From Armigeres subalbatus (taxonomy: Eukaryota > Arthropoda > Insecta > Diptera > Culicidae): a stretch of DNA of 64,000 nt. The translations under genes were made by a program, and so were the position numbers. Below the pieces are notes generated by a model, which saw only the letters and a list, made by a program, of their open reading frames with translations, ran no database searches and had not been told where the DNA came from. The DNA lies in the NCBI RefSeq assembly GCF_024139115.2, contig NC_085141.1:402717612-402781611 (forward strand). Reading direction: 5' to 3'. Positions 12,801 to 23,758 of this stretch are shown one piece after another. Every line of letters starts with the position of its first letter. Within the stretch, counting starts at the first letter, position 1.

Positions 12801-13042
12801 AGATTCGGGGAAAACTGCGCAATCAACGGACAGCCGGGCCTCTATCAGTAGCAGAGGTGCTAGCAACGCGAAAACTATTAGACCGATATACGCAGCACCA
12901 AGCTTATGCTGCTGAAATAACGGCATTGGAAAGGGACTACAGACACCACACCGGAACAAGATTCTCGCTTTCAGTCCATTCATCGATATCTGTCTCCTCA
13001 GAGTGGGCGGCCGCTTTGCCAGATCCGATTTGGAATATAGTG
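9851..13042 (+). pseudogene. BEL-1 pol remnant: protease, RT, RNase H, no integrase
   Basis: Order along the strand: a retropepsin-like segment near 9930-10080 where the catalytic D-S-G reads HSA (LLHSASQ), so protease is inactive; a linker with DIDMLIGASVFYDLL near 10280; RT start around 10785 with DIEKMFLQIRV near 10910; an interruption at about 11030; RT resuming near 11690 with FYVDDLLSG near 11770; connection domain to 12200; RNase H-like CFCDAPLEVYGVAVYL near 12300 and PRLEF near 12430; and SPFIDICLLRVGGR near 12975-13020. Stops and frameshifts occur throughout. Domain order and motifs are diagnostic of BEL/Pao. The family normally continues with an H2C2 finger and a DDE integrase core, both absent. 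Confidence 0.85.
11030..11680. other. Unidentified insert within BEL-1 reverse transcriptase
   Basis: Between the expected TVTFG block and the ARAAWVAEDESHEFPLA block of RT lie about 650 bp without BEL coding sense and without recognised domains. The flanks suggest insertion with loss of a short piece of RT. No clear inverted ends or target duplication were found. Confidence 0.5.
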
Positions 13043-13384
13043 CTAAGAAGATGACTCGTCAACCTTTAAAGTTCCTTATGTACAAATATTCAAATAATTA
13101 AGGGACAAAAAAATATTGAAAATCATCTCAAACTGAATACGACATGCAATGAAAAAAATCAATAGAGACAAAATGATGCCATATGAGTCCATGGGAAGGG
13201 AAACAGTATAAATATCGTCCCAGATACCAATATTCCCAATATTCAATATTCTCTCTCCAAATCGTAAATCAAGTGTTCTAATTCGAAGTCATGACTCTGT
13301 AGCCGTGAACCGTTGCCAGTACCAGTGATTCCTAGACCCGGGACCTACAGCTTTCATCGTTGAAAATTAGGTCGACGCGAAAAC
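13043..13384 (+). repeat. 3' LTR of BEL-1 (342 bp)
   Basis: Direct repeat of 7133-7552 starting CTAAGAAGATGACTCG and ending GTCGACGCGAAAAC. It is shorter because the block between CCTAG and ACCCGGGACCT is missing here. The copies also differ by several small indels and substitutions. Confidence 0.85.
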
Positions 13385-13398
13385 AACGGGCGTCCTTC

Positions 13399-13690
13399 AC
13401 ACAGATAGAAAAAGTTGTTGAACTTTACACGAAAATAATGCACATAAAGGGAATGCCAAAAAGAGCGTAAATTTAAACGATATTTTCGCCTGAATGTATG
13501 CAATTTCTATTGCATTATGCCACTTCTGATATGATTAATGTTATAGAAATTGACATAATTCTATAGACATTGCATACATTTAGGACGAACTTGCTGGAAA
13601 AGATCCTTGTACGCCCAGAATAGTGTAATTTTCCACGTCTTTATTTTTTACGCTCTTAAAAGTTTTCATTATTTTTTTTTGTGCAAGAAA
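13399..13690. mobile_element. Probable foldback element
   Basis: Nested inverted repeats: AAGAGCGTAAA near 13461 pairs with TTTACGCTCTT near 13650, and GAATGTATGCAAT near 13493 pairs with ATTGCATACATT near 13568. Outer ends resemble CACAxAGATAGAAAAA. There is no coding potential. Boundaries are approximate. Confidence 0.45.
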
Positions 13691-13734
13691 TTGATAGTGT
13701 TGCGTTTGCTTGTCGGGTTTTTCTCAGGGCGTAG

Positions 13735-15200
13735 CATGAATTCTTAGCGTTATTGACTTCTCGGGCCGCTTGGAAAACCGGGCAACTATTGAAAATGTGT
13801 CCAACCGACAGACGACGGTTGCATGCCTCGCAAGTGTTGTGGTAGTTATTGCTTCCCAGTTTGTGGGAGAAGTTTGTATGTCCGTTTTTGTTCAGTTCCT
13901 GGCGTCGCCAGCTGGTACTTCACGGCTGAGGAGGTTGCTGGTTCTTCCCGGGTTTGCCAGGGTGTCTGCTGATTCCGGAGTGGCCCGAAACCCATATCAG
14001 GGTGGTGTCGTAGTCGGCTGTGGTCTCGATGGCTTGAATCCATGAATGTTTGTTTGTGGGCGATGATAAGGCGGCTAGTACGCTAGCCGAGTCGTTTGCT
14101 ATTATAACTTTTTTTTTGTCTTGGGTATTGCTGAGCCTTGCAGCTTCGGCCGAGAAGACCGAACATTGGTCTGGGAGTCGATATGACTCGTCGATGTTTT
14201 CCGCTGAGATTCCCACGCAGACTTTGCCTTCGGGTATCGAGCCATCCGTGCAACGGATTACTGCCTGCGGATACTTAGATTCGATACGTTCTTTGAAGAG
14301 CCAGGAAGAAGAGGTCAGGTCCACTCTAGGACCGCGATGATTCCATCTTCTTACCCTCAGACGGAGGAGGACGGCTATTCGAGGGAGCTGATTGATGGAG
14401 ATTTTGTAGAATGCCTCGTTTGCCCATTCTCGTAGATAGCTCTGTTGTAAGTAGGGCCAAGTGTGGTGATGAAGTCTGGGAGGTTGAAGCTGGATAGATC
14501 GAGGCCGTAAAGGAGTCGACTGCTGATTACTCGAAGTCGCGTGCGCCGGTCGCTGTCTCGAAATGCTTTTGAGCATATTTACCCTGGTTGCGCAATCCAT
14601 CCGGACCCGGTTGCAGTTTTCACGGAAAGTTAGTTTCCGGTCGATGGTAACACCAAGGATTCGTACTGTTTTCTTGGTTGGGATTGGAACGTTGTCGATT
14701 GTGATGGGCTACGTAGTTAGAGTCACAGATGTGTGATCTGACGCATTTTTCCGCTGCCATCTAATAGCCGGCGGATTTAACCTAGTTCGGTACGCATCGC
14801 ACAGCAGCTTGGAGCTTTCTAAGTGTCGATTTTGGCATCTTACCTGTTGTCAACAGCAAAATGTCGTCGGAAAATCTTTATGAAAATGAGCAAATTGCCG
14901 GAGATCCCCCATGTATAAGCTTTGGATAAATCCATGGATGCTAGCTCTACGTGGTGGTCTTTTCTCCTTGCGAATTCCAGTATTTGACTGAGTGCTGCGA
15001 AGTAGGTGCTCGTTCCGCGCCCCGATCAAAAGGCATGTTACGATTGTCGAGTAATCCGTTGCCTTCGAGGAAGAAGGTGAATCTCCGAAGCCCCATTAGT
15101 TTGGCAGAAACGTTGGTGAACGCTAAAGGTCTGTACCCGCTCGGAATGGGGACTACTAGCCTTGACTTCCACTCTGTTGAGAAATATGTATTTGACGAGA
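13735..15200 (-). pseudogene. I-clade LINE 3' part: RT fragment and RNase H
   Basis: On the minus strand an RT segment runs from about 15200 to 14750: YRPLAFTNVSAKLMG, then FFLEGNGLLDNRNM, then LASMDLSKAYTW, the DLSKAF-type catalytic block. A long frame at 14600-13920 encodes RNase H with CTDGSIPEG, SVFSAEAARL, ANDSASVLAAL and IWVSGHSGI, i.e. the DGS, E, D and GHSG signatures. Downstream comes a Cys-His tail, CEACNRRLSVGHIFNSCP. An RNase H after RT in a non-LTR element is characteristic of the I superclade. The copy has stops and frameshifts, and its 5' side is cut at 15200 by the BEL-2 LTR. It would have encoded the polymerase for target-primed reverse transcription. Confidence 0.8.
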
Positions 15201-15530
15201 TGTTATTTACATAACGCTATTCTATCGAAGTTAATTGCCTTTTTTAGATCTACAATAATACAATACCATTCGGTTTTAACACGTGACTACTCGTTTTTCA
15301 TATACACTGAAGTCTTACGATCAGCTGTTGACAAACATTACTTCGGCTGTCGACCTTACTCGATCAGCCAGCGCTGGCTCCGATTCAATGAATGAGGCAT
15401 CAGAGTGCTTGCTCATCGCTCAGGTCTGCGTCGTTCGTTCTTCCATCCTTCCTTCACGTCATCGTCGATCGAATTTCCAGCGCTGTGGTTGTGGGTTGTA
15501 GCGCTTGTGCGATGTCATCAGTTGTCATCA
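15201..15530 (-). repeat. Probable 3' LTR of BEL-2
   Basis: On the plus strand the segment starts TGTTATTTACATAACG right where I-clade LINE sequence stops and lies just beyond the end of the pol frame, the expected LTR position. The partner LTR is not in the window, so the inner boundary is approximate. Confidence 0.55.
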
Positions 15531-18361
15531 GCGAGCTCATGGCTTACGAGCGACGATGGATGGTATATCGGCAGCACGCATATTTTAGAAATTGCGCGCC
15601 GGTACTCTCCGTCCTTCGTCTTCACAACGACGACGCGAATGTTCCCGTCATCTCCCCTAAAGATGTGGATCACTCTGCCGTAGCGCCAATTGAGGGATGG
15701 AAGTCCGTCTTCTTTTACCAGAAATAGGGATGACGATGTTGTCCTACTCGCGGGACCATTTGGATCTAGGTTGCTAGGGTCTAGGTCTATCGCTTCCAAA
15801 GCCTGCGGAGAAACTTTTGGACTTCCTGCCATTTATCGAGTCGATTCGGAGGTACATCTCCCAGCGAATGTTCCACAATTGCTGTTAGCGGACGGTGTAT
15901 CAAAAAATGTCCTGGCGAATTTGTGCAGCTCTTGAGTTGAGTCAAAAATGTGGTTAGTTGTTCGGCAGTCAAGATGTCGTTTCCCAGTGTGGCTTTGAGG
16001 TGGGTCTTCAGTGATTTGATTCCCGCCTCCCACAGCCACCGAAGGAGCAGCAAGGAGGGATGAATTTGAAACTTATTCCGTCTTCAGCACATGCGCGGGT
16101 AATAGTGGATTGCATCTCCTGACTTCGAAATTTCCTTGCTAGTTCTGCCAACTACCGATACGCTCCGAGAAAATTCTTTACGTTATCGAGCTGCAAAATG
16201 CCGGAGGGTATCTAGGAAGGACTCCGTTGAAAGATCCCCAACGAGCTCGATGTGATCTGCCTTTATCGACAGGCAAACAAACAAGGCGACATACGCCTTC
16301 ACTGGCTTGCATTTAAGATCGGGACGGCTGTAGTAAACAGGTCCACACAAATTTACTCCGGTACTCAAGAAAAGCATCGTTTGCGAGACACGTTCGATTG
16401 GTAAGTCGGCCATGATTTGGTACGGAACGGTAGTAGTTAATGCACGAATCAACGATCTTTCGCGCTATGTTTCGGACACGTAATGGCCAGAATTTCTCCC
16501 TGAGGCTTGAGATGAGCTGCTGGTGTTCTGCATGCAGCATTTTTAGGTGGTAATATCGTGTGAAAGGGTGGTTCGATGGTAAAATAATGGGTTTTTCCGG
16601 TCAGCAGGGATCGAAACATGACGAAGTCGACCACCGACCCGCAAGATACCATAATCGAGAAACGGTCTGATATTCAGTTTAGTCGAGGGATTGACTTGTC
16701 CAGAGTTGGACACCGAAGAAAAATCATTTTGAAAAGATTCACGTTGAGCGATTCGAACGAGGCACGGCAAGCCACAGTAGATAGACCACCCGATCGCCGT
16801 CGTGTTCGGTTATTGGGATTCAAGTTGAATTGGAACCTTTCTATAAATGTAACTGTTCGCAGAAGAGCATTGTACGAGGACCGCAGCGCGAAAATAGGAT
16901 AGTACGGATCGGATAGCGAGAGCGAGTTCTTTTGGGTTGAAGTTTTCGTCATTGGTGTAGGAAAGCCAAAACCGTGACGGTTTCGCCAACCAATCTGGTC
17001 CGTGCCACCACGAGTTGGTAGCCTTCAGTTGTTCGGGGTCCATTCGCCGCGAAATTATGTCCGCTGGGTTTTCGCAGGCAGCAACATGAGCCCATCGTCC
17101 GTCAATGGCTGCATGTTGAACCTCCGACACTCGATTGGCAACAAAGGTTTTCCAACGGGACGGAGTAGCGGATAACCAATGCAAGACTATGGTGGAGTCT
17201 GACCACAAAAAAACATTTGAGCTTCGAGGTTGATTGCAACTTGCACTTCCTGGAATGGATGGCAAGCACCATATGCTTTCAGTGAAGCATCGCAGAATTC
17301 GTGAATTTTAATCGAGGAGGGTTGGACTACAGGAACTACCCAGCGAAGCACCGAGTGATTCCGGAGGGTGAGAAGGTTCTCCCGGAATTCGGAACCCGGA
17401 ACCTTTGTTGTAATATATCGTCCAGGGTTTCATCCCATCCCTTTTGGCTGGTCCAGACATCCTGGAGGAAGATTTTGGACTGCACAATTACAGGACCAAC
17501 TAATCCCAATAGATCAAAAAGTTTAGCCGCGTCCGATAGTGGTAATAAAGGGAGATTCGTTCCATTCAGGAACGTCGAAGAGAAATTCATCGGTGGTTGT
17601 CTGCCATTTCAACCCAAATGTTTTGATCGGAGCCGAGGATTCCAAATCGAAAATCGTTCTTTCGTCTCGCATATCGGGTGGCAGTGGAGCGAGAATAGCT
17701 TGACAGTTCGATGACCACTTGCGAAGGCAAAGTCCAGCTGATCGGAGGAGATCCAACATCTGAATACTTAACTGCTGACCTTCCGGGATTTCGCTGACGC
17801 CGGTTAATAGGTCGTCCATATAAAAGTTCTTGGCAACTACCCCTGCTGCTTGTGGGTGAGAAATTTCTCCGATCTTGGAGAGTTCCATAAGACTTACGGC
17901 AAGGTACGGAGCACATTGTTGAGCACACGGTTGAAAGTTGGAATGTGCGTATTGGTTCGGATGGAGAAGTCCGCCAGAGTATCTTCTGAAATCGCTGGTC
18001 CGCGAAAGCAAAATTTGCCGGTACATTTTTTCGATGTCCGACACAATCGCGTACCGAGACATCCGGAAGCGTAAGAAAATCGACACTAGGTCATCTTGGA
18101 CGACGAGACCTACCATTAGTCCGTCATTCAGCGAAACTCCTGTGCTGGAAGCACACGAGGCATCGAAGACTACCCGGAGTTTGGTAGTCAGGCTGTCTGG
18201 TCACATGACACAATGGTGGGGCCGATAATACGAGATAGCGTGCGTTTCTACGTCTGTTGAGTCCGTGATGTCTTCCATGTGACCAAGTCGATGGTACTCC
18301 TCAATGAACTCCGTGTACGCTTCAACTGCGAGTTGGCATTCAGACGCCGCTCTAGAGCTCA
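15518..18361 (-). pseudogene. BEL-2 pol: RT, RNase H, integrase, DUF5641-like C-terminus
   Basis: Reading from 18361 downward: EEYHRLGHMED linker, LRVVFDAS, VQDDLVSIFLRFR and DIEKMYRQI (RT); FYMDDLLTG near 17820 (the catalytic DD is kept); VFLWSDSTIVLHWL and NPADIISRRM near 17050 to 17210 (RNase H); ILRVGGRL near 16660; an H2C2-like finger HAEHQQLISSLREKFWP whose last Cys is Tyr (CINYY); the integrase core with GVNLCGPVYY, where the first catalytic Asp is Asn, then DNVKNFLGA and LWEAGIKS; PGHFLIHRPLTA; and SLNWRYGRVIHIFRGDDGN (C-terminal domain). Several frame breaks separate the pieces. The order is textbook BEL/Pao. Confidence 0.88.
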
Positions 18362-19476
18362 AAATATTGTTTTTTTATTAAGTTTATACATCAATATTTC
18401 TACATGACTTATGACTATTGGAGCCTATTGAAAGGTGTTTTCTGAGCGTTTCAAAAAGAGCCTTCCGAGCGTTTTGAAAGAGCCTTCCGAGCCTCTTGGA
18501 AAGAGGCTTCAAACCTTTTGAAATGAGGCTTCCGAATCTCTTGAAAGTAGGTTTCCACATACTTTGAAAGGAGGCTTCCGAGCTTCTTAAAGCGAGGATT
18601 CCGAGCCTCTTGAAATGTGGCTTCCGAGCAATTTAGAAAACGGCTTCCGAGCCTCTTGAAAATACGCTTCCAATACTTTTGGAAGAAAAATTCCAAGTCC
18701 TTTTTAAGCATCTTGAAAGGAGGCTTACGAGCCTCTTGAAAGGAGAATTCCGAGTCTTCTGAAAGAGTTTTCCGAGCCTCTTGAAAGGCAGCTTTCGAGC
18801 CACGAACTACGTCTTCCGAACCTTTTGAAAGGAGCCTTCCGAGCCTCTTGAAAAATCCTACCAAGCCTACCGTGGTTTCCAGGCCACTTGAAAGGAGGCT
18901 TCTATGAGCATCTTGAAAGGAAACATCCGAACATCTTGAAAGAAGTCCTCAGATCTGCTTGAAAGGAATCCTCCGAGCCTCTTGGAAGAAGGTTGCCGAG
19001 CCTTTTGAAAAGAGGCTTCCTAACCTCTTAAAAGGAGGTCTCCGAAATGCTTGGAAGGAGGCTTGCTAGAAGCGTAGAAGGATGCTTCCAATTCTCTTGC
19101 AACGCAGCAACTGAGCTTTTCGAAAAAAAAACCTTCATGCTTCTCAAGTGAAGACTTCCGTACCTTTAGACTTAGTTACGAAGCATATTCCTAACATATT
19201 GTTCAACATTTTGTTTCGAATAGGAAGATTGCATTGAACATTTTTTAAATTTGTGCATTAGACATTTTGTTCTTTTGATTTTTTGTCACACTGTGCTGGT
19301 TATGGAGGACAGGATTCAATAGCTTTTGATTTACTGATTGCCATGCATCAAAAATTCATCAATAAGTTTGGATGGGAATTGTAATTTATCCACCATTACG
19401 CTTTTTTTCCGAGGTACTCCCTAGGGCCAGCAATGGTACCACTAGGGGTACATGTACTCCAGGTTGAGAACCGCTG
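18361..19476 (-). mobile_element. hAT-like element end carrying a 23-bp minisatellite (copy 1)
   Basis: The right end reads CCAGGTTGAGAACCGCTG, the complement of CAGCGGTTCTCAACCTGG, a typical hAT (Charlie/Buster-like) terminus. The unique part 19170-19476 matches 62886-63360 in inverted orientation (AGGGGTACATGTAC, CATCAATAAGTTTGGAT, GGAGGACAGGATTC). Its inner flank is the minisatellite. The opposite terminus was not identified; 18361 is where BEL-2 coding sense ends. Confidence 0.65.
18431..19160. repeat. 23-bp minisatellite, GAGCCTCTTGAAAGGAGGCTTCC
   Basis: About thirty diverged units with the core GCCTCTTGAAAGGAGGCTTC. Each unit is itself partly self-complementary (CCTCTT against AAGAGG-like parts). 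The 137-codon frame on the minus strand (FQEARKP repeats) is a translation of the array, not a gene. The same array occurs inverted at 63380-64000. Confidence 0.9.
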
Positions 19477-19654
19477 GCTCACTCGATAATAATAGATAAC
19501 ACAGTAGATGCGATTTTGACTGTGGTTTATATTCGACTGACTATTGCGAGGTTATTGCTGTCTTATATTTACGTATAGGATCAGTACAGAGATCGTGTGT
19601 AGAGAAACGAACAATTTTGGGCAGCTTTTGCCGAGTACTATCTACCTGTAGTGT

Positions 19655-19726
19655 ACTGCCGTGAATCGCATATTTGTCCCATATGCATCCCAGCAAAGAT
19701 GGGACAGATATGCGATTCACGGCAGT
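19655..19726. repeat. 72-bp hairpin (short foldback)
   Basis: ACTGCCGTGAATCGCATAT at the left pairs with its near-perfect complement at 19699-19726; arms of 28 bp with one mismatch and a 16-bp loop. Probably a minimal foldback MITE. Confidence 0.75.
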
Positions 19727-21221
19727 GTAGGTTAGTGATCGGAATGGTGTGGGATAAAATATCAACTGTCGATCTCAGATATAGTTTCATTAGGGTGCCT
19801 CTAATTACTTAACAAAGACTATAGGATCTCTTTCTTTTTTTTAATTTCTTCGAGGTACCGAACGAAACTAACGCAATCGTTTGAGATATTGCAAATACGT
19901 TAAGCTTCACATGTTCAGTTGATTGAAAAACAGGTCAAATTAGGTCTCTTCTTAAAATCTTCACTGGCTAAAAAACAATTTACCACTGCCAGACATATTT
20001 GTTGTTCTTACTTGAATTCTCGGGCTTGTTAAATGTTAAATGCGAAGTTCAATTTGTGATTACAAAGGTAAAACTGTTAAAAGAAGATATAACCCATCTG
20101 ATTCGTTCATTGGGATTGGTGCCAAAATTAATGCCCATAGAAGCCACTATCTAGAAGCAATCAGGTTAAATTGAATTAAAAATTATCCCATGTATTAGCG
20201 GAGTTTCGCTGTTTTCTCCGTGATGGAATTTAATAAATTTGAAAATTAAATAACAGGAAAAACAAACACTAAACATATTCTTCAAGGCGGCGATGACGAC
20301 GAGGACGACGTCGTCGTCGGCAGCCAACGCCGCTTATGACGGGTGTTGAAATAGATGAGGTGCCAGAGCCGAGTAAGAATGGCACCGACAGGATGGGGAC
20401 AGCAGGCGTGAAGTTTCACTCATGTTTCACGGCGCGCATCCTTCCGTTTCATTCTGGCGGAAGCGGTGAGAACTGCGCGCTGCTGTCCTGGGCTTGAGTC
20501 GACTCAGCCTTCCCTTTCGGGTAGTTGGGCAAACCGGTGGCAACGTGCGTACGCGTACTTAATTGAATTAAATTTTAATCATATTTAAATAAATTTGTTT
20601 CGTGTGCGCCTTTTGCTGTGCTCATCCCGGGCAGAAGTAGTACTTCGCCGAGCAAACTTTTTATTTCCATTCCGGGAGGAGTGCGCTGTGTATGTCAGTG
20701 ATGCGGGAGATATCGCTGAACAGCATGTGGGAGCACGGAGATCTACATTGCTTTCCAGGCGATTCGTTCCGACTGGTGGATTTTTCACGAGCCATTTGGT
20801 ACGGATTGTGGAGCTTTTTTGTTACCTTTTTCCATATTTGCTTGTTTTTGCGGTAGACAGAAACGCATGCAATTTTTCCAATCAATTTACTAATGTTGTC
20901 GAGTAGAGTGAAACAGATCGCTGGGCAGATGGGAGTGGTGAAGTAAGAGGATTATTTTCAAAAACAAATGTATTCTTCTATGATTTTACATATTGATGTA
21001 ATTGAGGGTAAAAACTAAATTCCATCACATTTGCAATTCATAGCAAAACGGCTTTCACGGGGATAGAAAAATAGTATTACGAGCTTTGCATGTTTAATTT
21101 CCTGCGCTCGTGGGTATGCGGACAAATCTCGGAATTAGTTTGAAAAGTAGTATGTTTCTCTTTTTAAAATGATGTGGTTCATATGAAGTAATTTCAGAAA
21201 AATGTTTGAAGCTTATGGTGA

Positions 21222-21427
21222 ATAAAAATGTATTTTCTTGCACATATTTGAAGCATAGAAGTAAACGCAACATTCAATCGATCTTACTGTACACAATTGA
21301 AATAAATTTAAACTGTGCTAGCTTGTTAAATTTAGTAAAATTTAATTAAACATCGATTGGTAATTCTGTTGTTGTGATTAGCTGCAACATGACACATCGA
21401 AGAGCTTTGAAAACTATTTGCTGTGCA
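21222..21427 (+). mobile_element. Diverged copy of the CACAG TA-MITE
   Basis: Matches 27649-27877 in order (TTGCACATATTTGAAGCAT, CAATCGAT, TTTAAACTGTGCT, AAAACTATTTGCTGTG) but is clearly more diverged, and the left terminus is eroded. Confidence 0.65.
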
Positions 21428-21623
21428 AAATGACAAAACAATCTAGATTTATTTAAAATTCTAAGAATAGTTTTTGATAAGAATAGAGAAATTAAGAAAT
21501 CGCTTTGAAATTTCTTTTACAAAACCTTCATTTTGCAACAACCCATAGGCATTACAATTATAATCATTGACAAATTATATTTTCTACAATATGAGTAACA
21601 ATATTTTCCTTTTTTCGTTACAG

Positions 21624-21654
21624 GTATGCGAGAAAACAAAATGGCTGCAAGCAA
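21624..21654 (+). other. Possible 31-nt micro-exon
   Basis: A strong acceptor (CCTTTTTTCGTTACAG ending at 21623) is followed after 31 nt by a good donor (CAA|GTAAGAT). The reading frame of the first base gives VCEKTKWLQA; another frame gives YARKQNGCKQ. I do not recognise either peptide and see no partner exon in the window, so this stays a hypothesis. Confidence 0.25.
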
Positions 21655-23119
21655 GTAAGATATTTTCAATTTGGCCGGCAACGTGAAAATAACATTTTTA
21701 TTTGTTTACTTCTTCACTGACCTTGCATCTTCAAAAAGAAACTACCGTCAACTGTGTTCGTAGTGGTTTTGCTAGTGTATCGTGAACGATAAGCCCAGCA
21801 ATTGCCACATTTAAATCCCAACGAAGAACGGATGTGCTTTTCCGTTCCATTCTCTCCTATCAAAAACCACTTTTAATGCACCGAGGCTCTACTAATTAAT
21901 TTCAAATTCATTTCCTTCTAAGCCACCGTACCCGTGCTGCTCGTTGCGAAAGCTTTTCTTCATACATAAACATTTACCTCGGTTGTTTTTCTACTTTCAC
22001 AGCCAGCACTCTGCTGCCTTATAGCAGTCGTTCCGCCAGCGCAGCGCGGGACTTCGTTCTTCCAAGAAAGGAAAACAATTTCAGTACGGTTTTTATAGCC
22101 CAAGCACGCGTCCGCGCGAGTTTCCTAAACGTAGGAGCATTATGCACCGCCTAGCGCCTGCCACCAGCTACACCCTTCCATGTAAAAATACAAAAGAGAG
22201 CCGGCTCTATTGTGTTTAGGGTTCTGCGGTACTTCGAGGATTTTGAATCATTTGAAATTCGTTGATATTTTGTTTTTTTTTACAAAACAAATCTTAGAAA
22301 TTTCTTTAATAGATAATTTTTACCTTTAATTTATAACAAGTCAAAAACAAGCTTTTTGAACCTCGGTATCGGTTGGTTGGCAATGATATTCAATTTCATC
22401 TTGAATCCCACAAATCCTATGCCGCGTACCTTTAGCCAAATCTTGCAGCTGGCGAACGATTCGTTTCTTCGATTGCATGGATGCAAACGGGTGGATGGGG
22501 TGGTCGGTGCATGCCTCATCGCATCGCTTCCCGAACCCGGATAGCTTGCGATTTTTAAAAACAGATTTCCTTTCGCCCTTCCATCCGGATGGGAACGGGC
22601 GGATGTTCGAAGCGAATGCAACAGCCGAGCCACATGTTTCTTTTGTGTGAATATATACGAGAAAAGTTCGGGGAACTTGGAATGCAACCGGCGGAATATC
22701 CGAGCGGATCCCACGTGTGTGAAGTTATGAATTGGTTGCTGCTTCGAGTTTCTGGGTTTCAGCCATTGCATTGGGAGGTGTGTGCTGTGAAAGAAAGACA
22801 ATAAATTCTAGTTGTTCGTATTCGGAATTATGCATCCGGGATGTTGGTTATTGGTATTCGCGTTTGGAGGGAAATTTATGTAATGTCTTCCTTGAGCATG
22901 TACATGTGATATGAGTTAATCAGTGAACTTGTAACTATATTTCACAAGAGATTGATTCTGTTAAGCTTCATAGCAAATGTAACGAATCAATTTGATGCAG
23001 TGTGTTCAAGTTTGATGTTATAAAGCTTTAGATCTATCGCATTTCGGTCGCTTAGCTTAGCTTGATTGATTGCACACTTTGTAGTTGATAGTCGTGATTG
23101 GCAGAGAAACAACAAATAT

Positions 23120-23745
23120 TTTTTATTTATTTATCATCAGACTAAGGCCGGAGTGGCCTGTGCTGCACATAAAAGACTTCTCCATTCAGCTCGGTTCAAG
23201 GCTGCACTTCGCCAACCACGCAGTCTGCGGAGGGTCCGCAAGTCGTCCTCCACCTGATCGATCCACCTTGCCCGCTGTGCACCTCGCCTTCTTGTTCCCG
23301 TCGGATCGTTGTCGAGAACCATTTTACCGGATTACTGTCCGACATTCTGGCTACGTGCCCGGCCCACCGCAGTCTTCCGATTTTCGCGGTGTGAACGATG
23401 GATGGTTCTCCCAACAGCTGATGCAACTCGTGGTTCATTCGCCTCCTCCACGTACCGTCCGCCATCTGCAACCCACCATAGATGGTACGCAACACTTTCC
23501 TTTCGAAGACTCCCAGTGCGCGTTGGTCCTCCACGAGCATCGTCCAGGTCTCGTGTCCGTAGAGAACTACCGGTCTTATAAGCGTTTTGTAGATAGTCAG
23601 TTTGGTACGGCGGCGAACTCAAAAGCCCAAGTCCTGGTGTTAGGTGGGACGCTAAACAGCCCTGACACGACGGCCCTCCGACGAGACAGGAGGTTTGCGC
23701 AGGCCCAATAAGCCGCCTTTAAAAACAACTATTACGAACGACATA
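23120..23745 (-). mobile_element. RTE-type LINE fragment with inverted 5' end, 13-bp TSD
   Basis: A perfect 13-bp duplication, AAACAACAAATAT, lies at 23107-23119 and 23746-23758. The part 23120-23620 is the element's 3' end on the minus strand: ERKVLRTIYGGLQM, MNHELHQLLGEPSIV, RLRWAGHVARMSD and ARWIDQVEDDLRTLRRL, followed by the ATAAATAAATAA tail. The part 23621-23745 matches the 5' region of the copy at 42195-44669 but lies in the opposite orientation. Everything between (endonuclease and most of RT) is absent. This arrangement is the product of twin-primed reverse transcription. The C-terminal frames are broken, so it is inactive. Confidence 0.88.
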
Positions 23746-23758
23746 AAACAACAAATAT

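Larger units (their letters stand above)
7133..13384 (+). mobile_element. BEL/Pao LTR retrotransposon, decayed, integrase missing (BEL-1)
   Basis: Two direct long terminal repeats bracket gag, protease, reverse transcriptase and RNase H remnants in the order expected for BEL/Pao. The coding region is broken by stops, frameshifts and at least three insertions (7882-8879, 9116-9473 and roughly 11030-11680). After the conserved LLRVGGR motif, just upstream of integrase in this family, the sequence passes directly into the 3' LTR, so the whole integrase is deleted. The copy cannot be autonomous. The decayed frames and the divergent LTR lengths point to an old insertion. Confidence 0.9.
15201..18361 (-). 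mobile_element. BEL/Pao retrotransposon, 5'-truncated (BEL-2)
   Basis: Minus-strand pol from the start of RT to the C-terminal domain, followed by a probable 3' LTR. Its 5' side stops at 18361, where the minisatellite-bearing hAT-like element begins. Unlike BEL-1 it retains integrase. Frameshifts and stops make it non-functional. Confidence 0.85.
19477..23106. other. Mostly unclassified, host-like DNA
   Basis: GC-richer patches at 20281-20560 and 21960-22160, and no transposon proteins. Frames of 103 codons (20595-20906, plus) and 156 codons (22331-22801, minus) have no recognisable domain and are overlapped by other frames, so neither is called. The stretch holds a small hairpin (19655-19726), a diverged MITE (21222-21427) and a possible micro-exon (21624-21654). 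It may be intron or intergenic DNA of a host gene. Confidence 0.5.

Noticed and set aside
18451..18864. 137-codon minus-strand frame with FQEARKP repeats
   Set aside because: It is the 23-bp minisatellite read as protein; nothing supports expression.
18431..19160. CRISPR-like array
   Set aside because: Units are contiguous and diverged with no spacers, in eukaryotic transposon-rich DNA.
20281..20345. GACGAC/GTCGTC quasi-palindrome as a regulatory site
   Set aside because: Trinucleotide-biased host-like sequence; the symmetry follows from simple repeats.
22331..22801. 156-codon minus-strand frame
   Set aside because: No recognisable domain, overlapped by three plus-strand frames; GC-richer composition alone can keep frames open.
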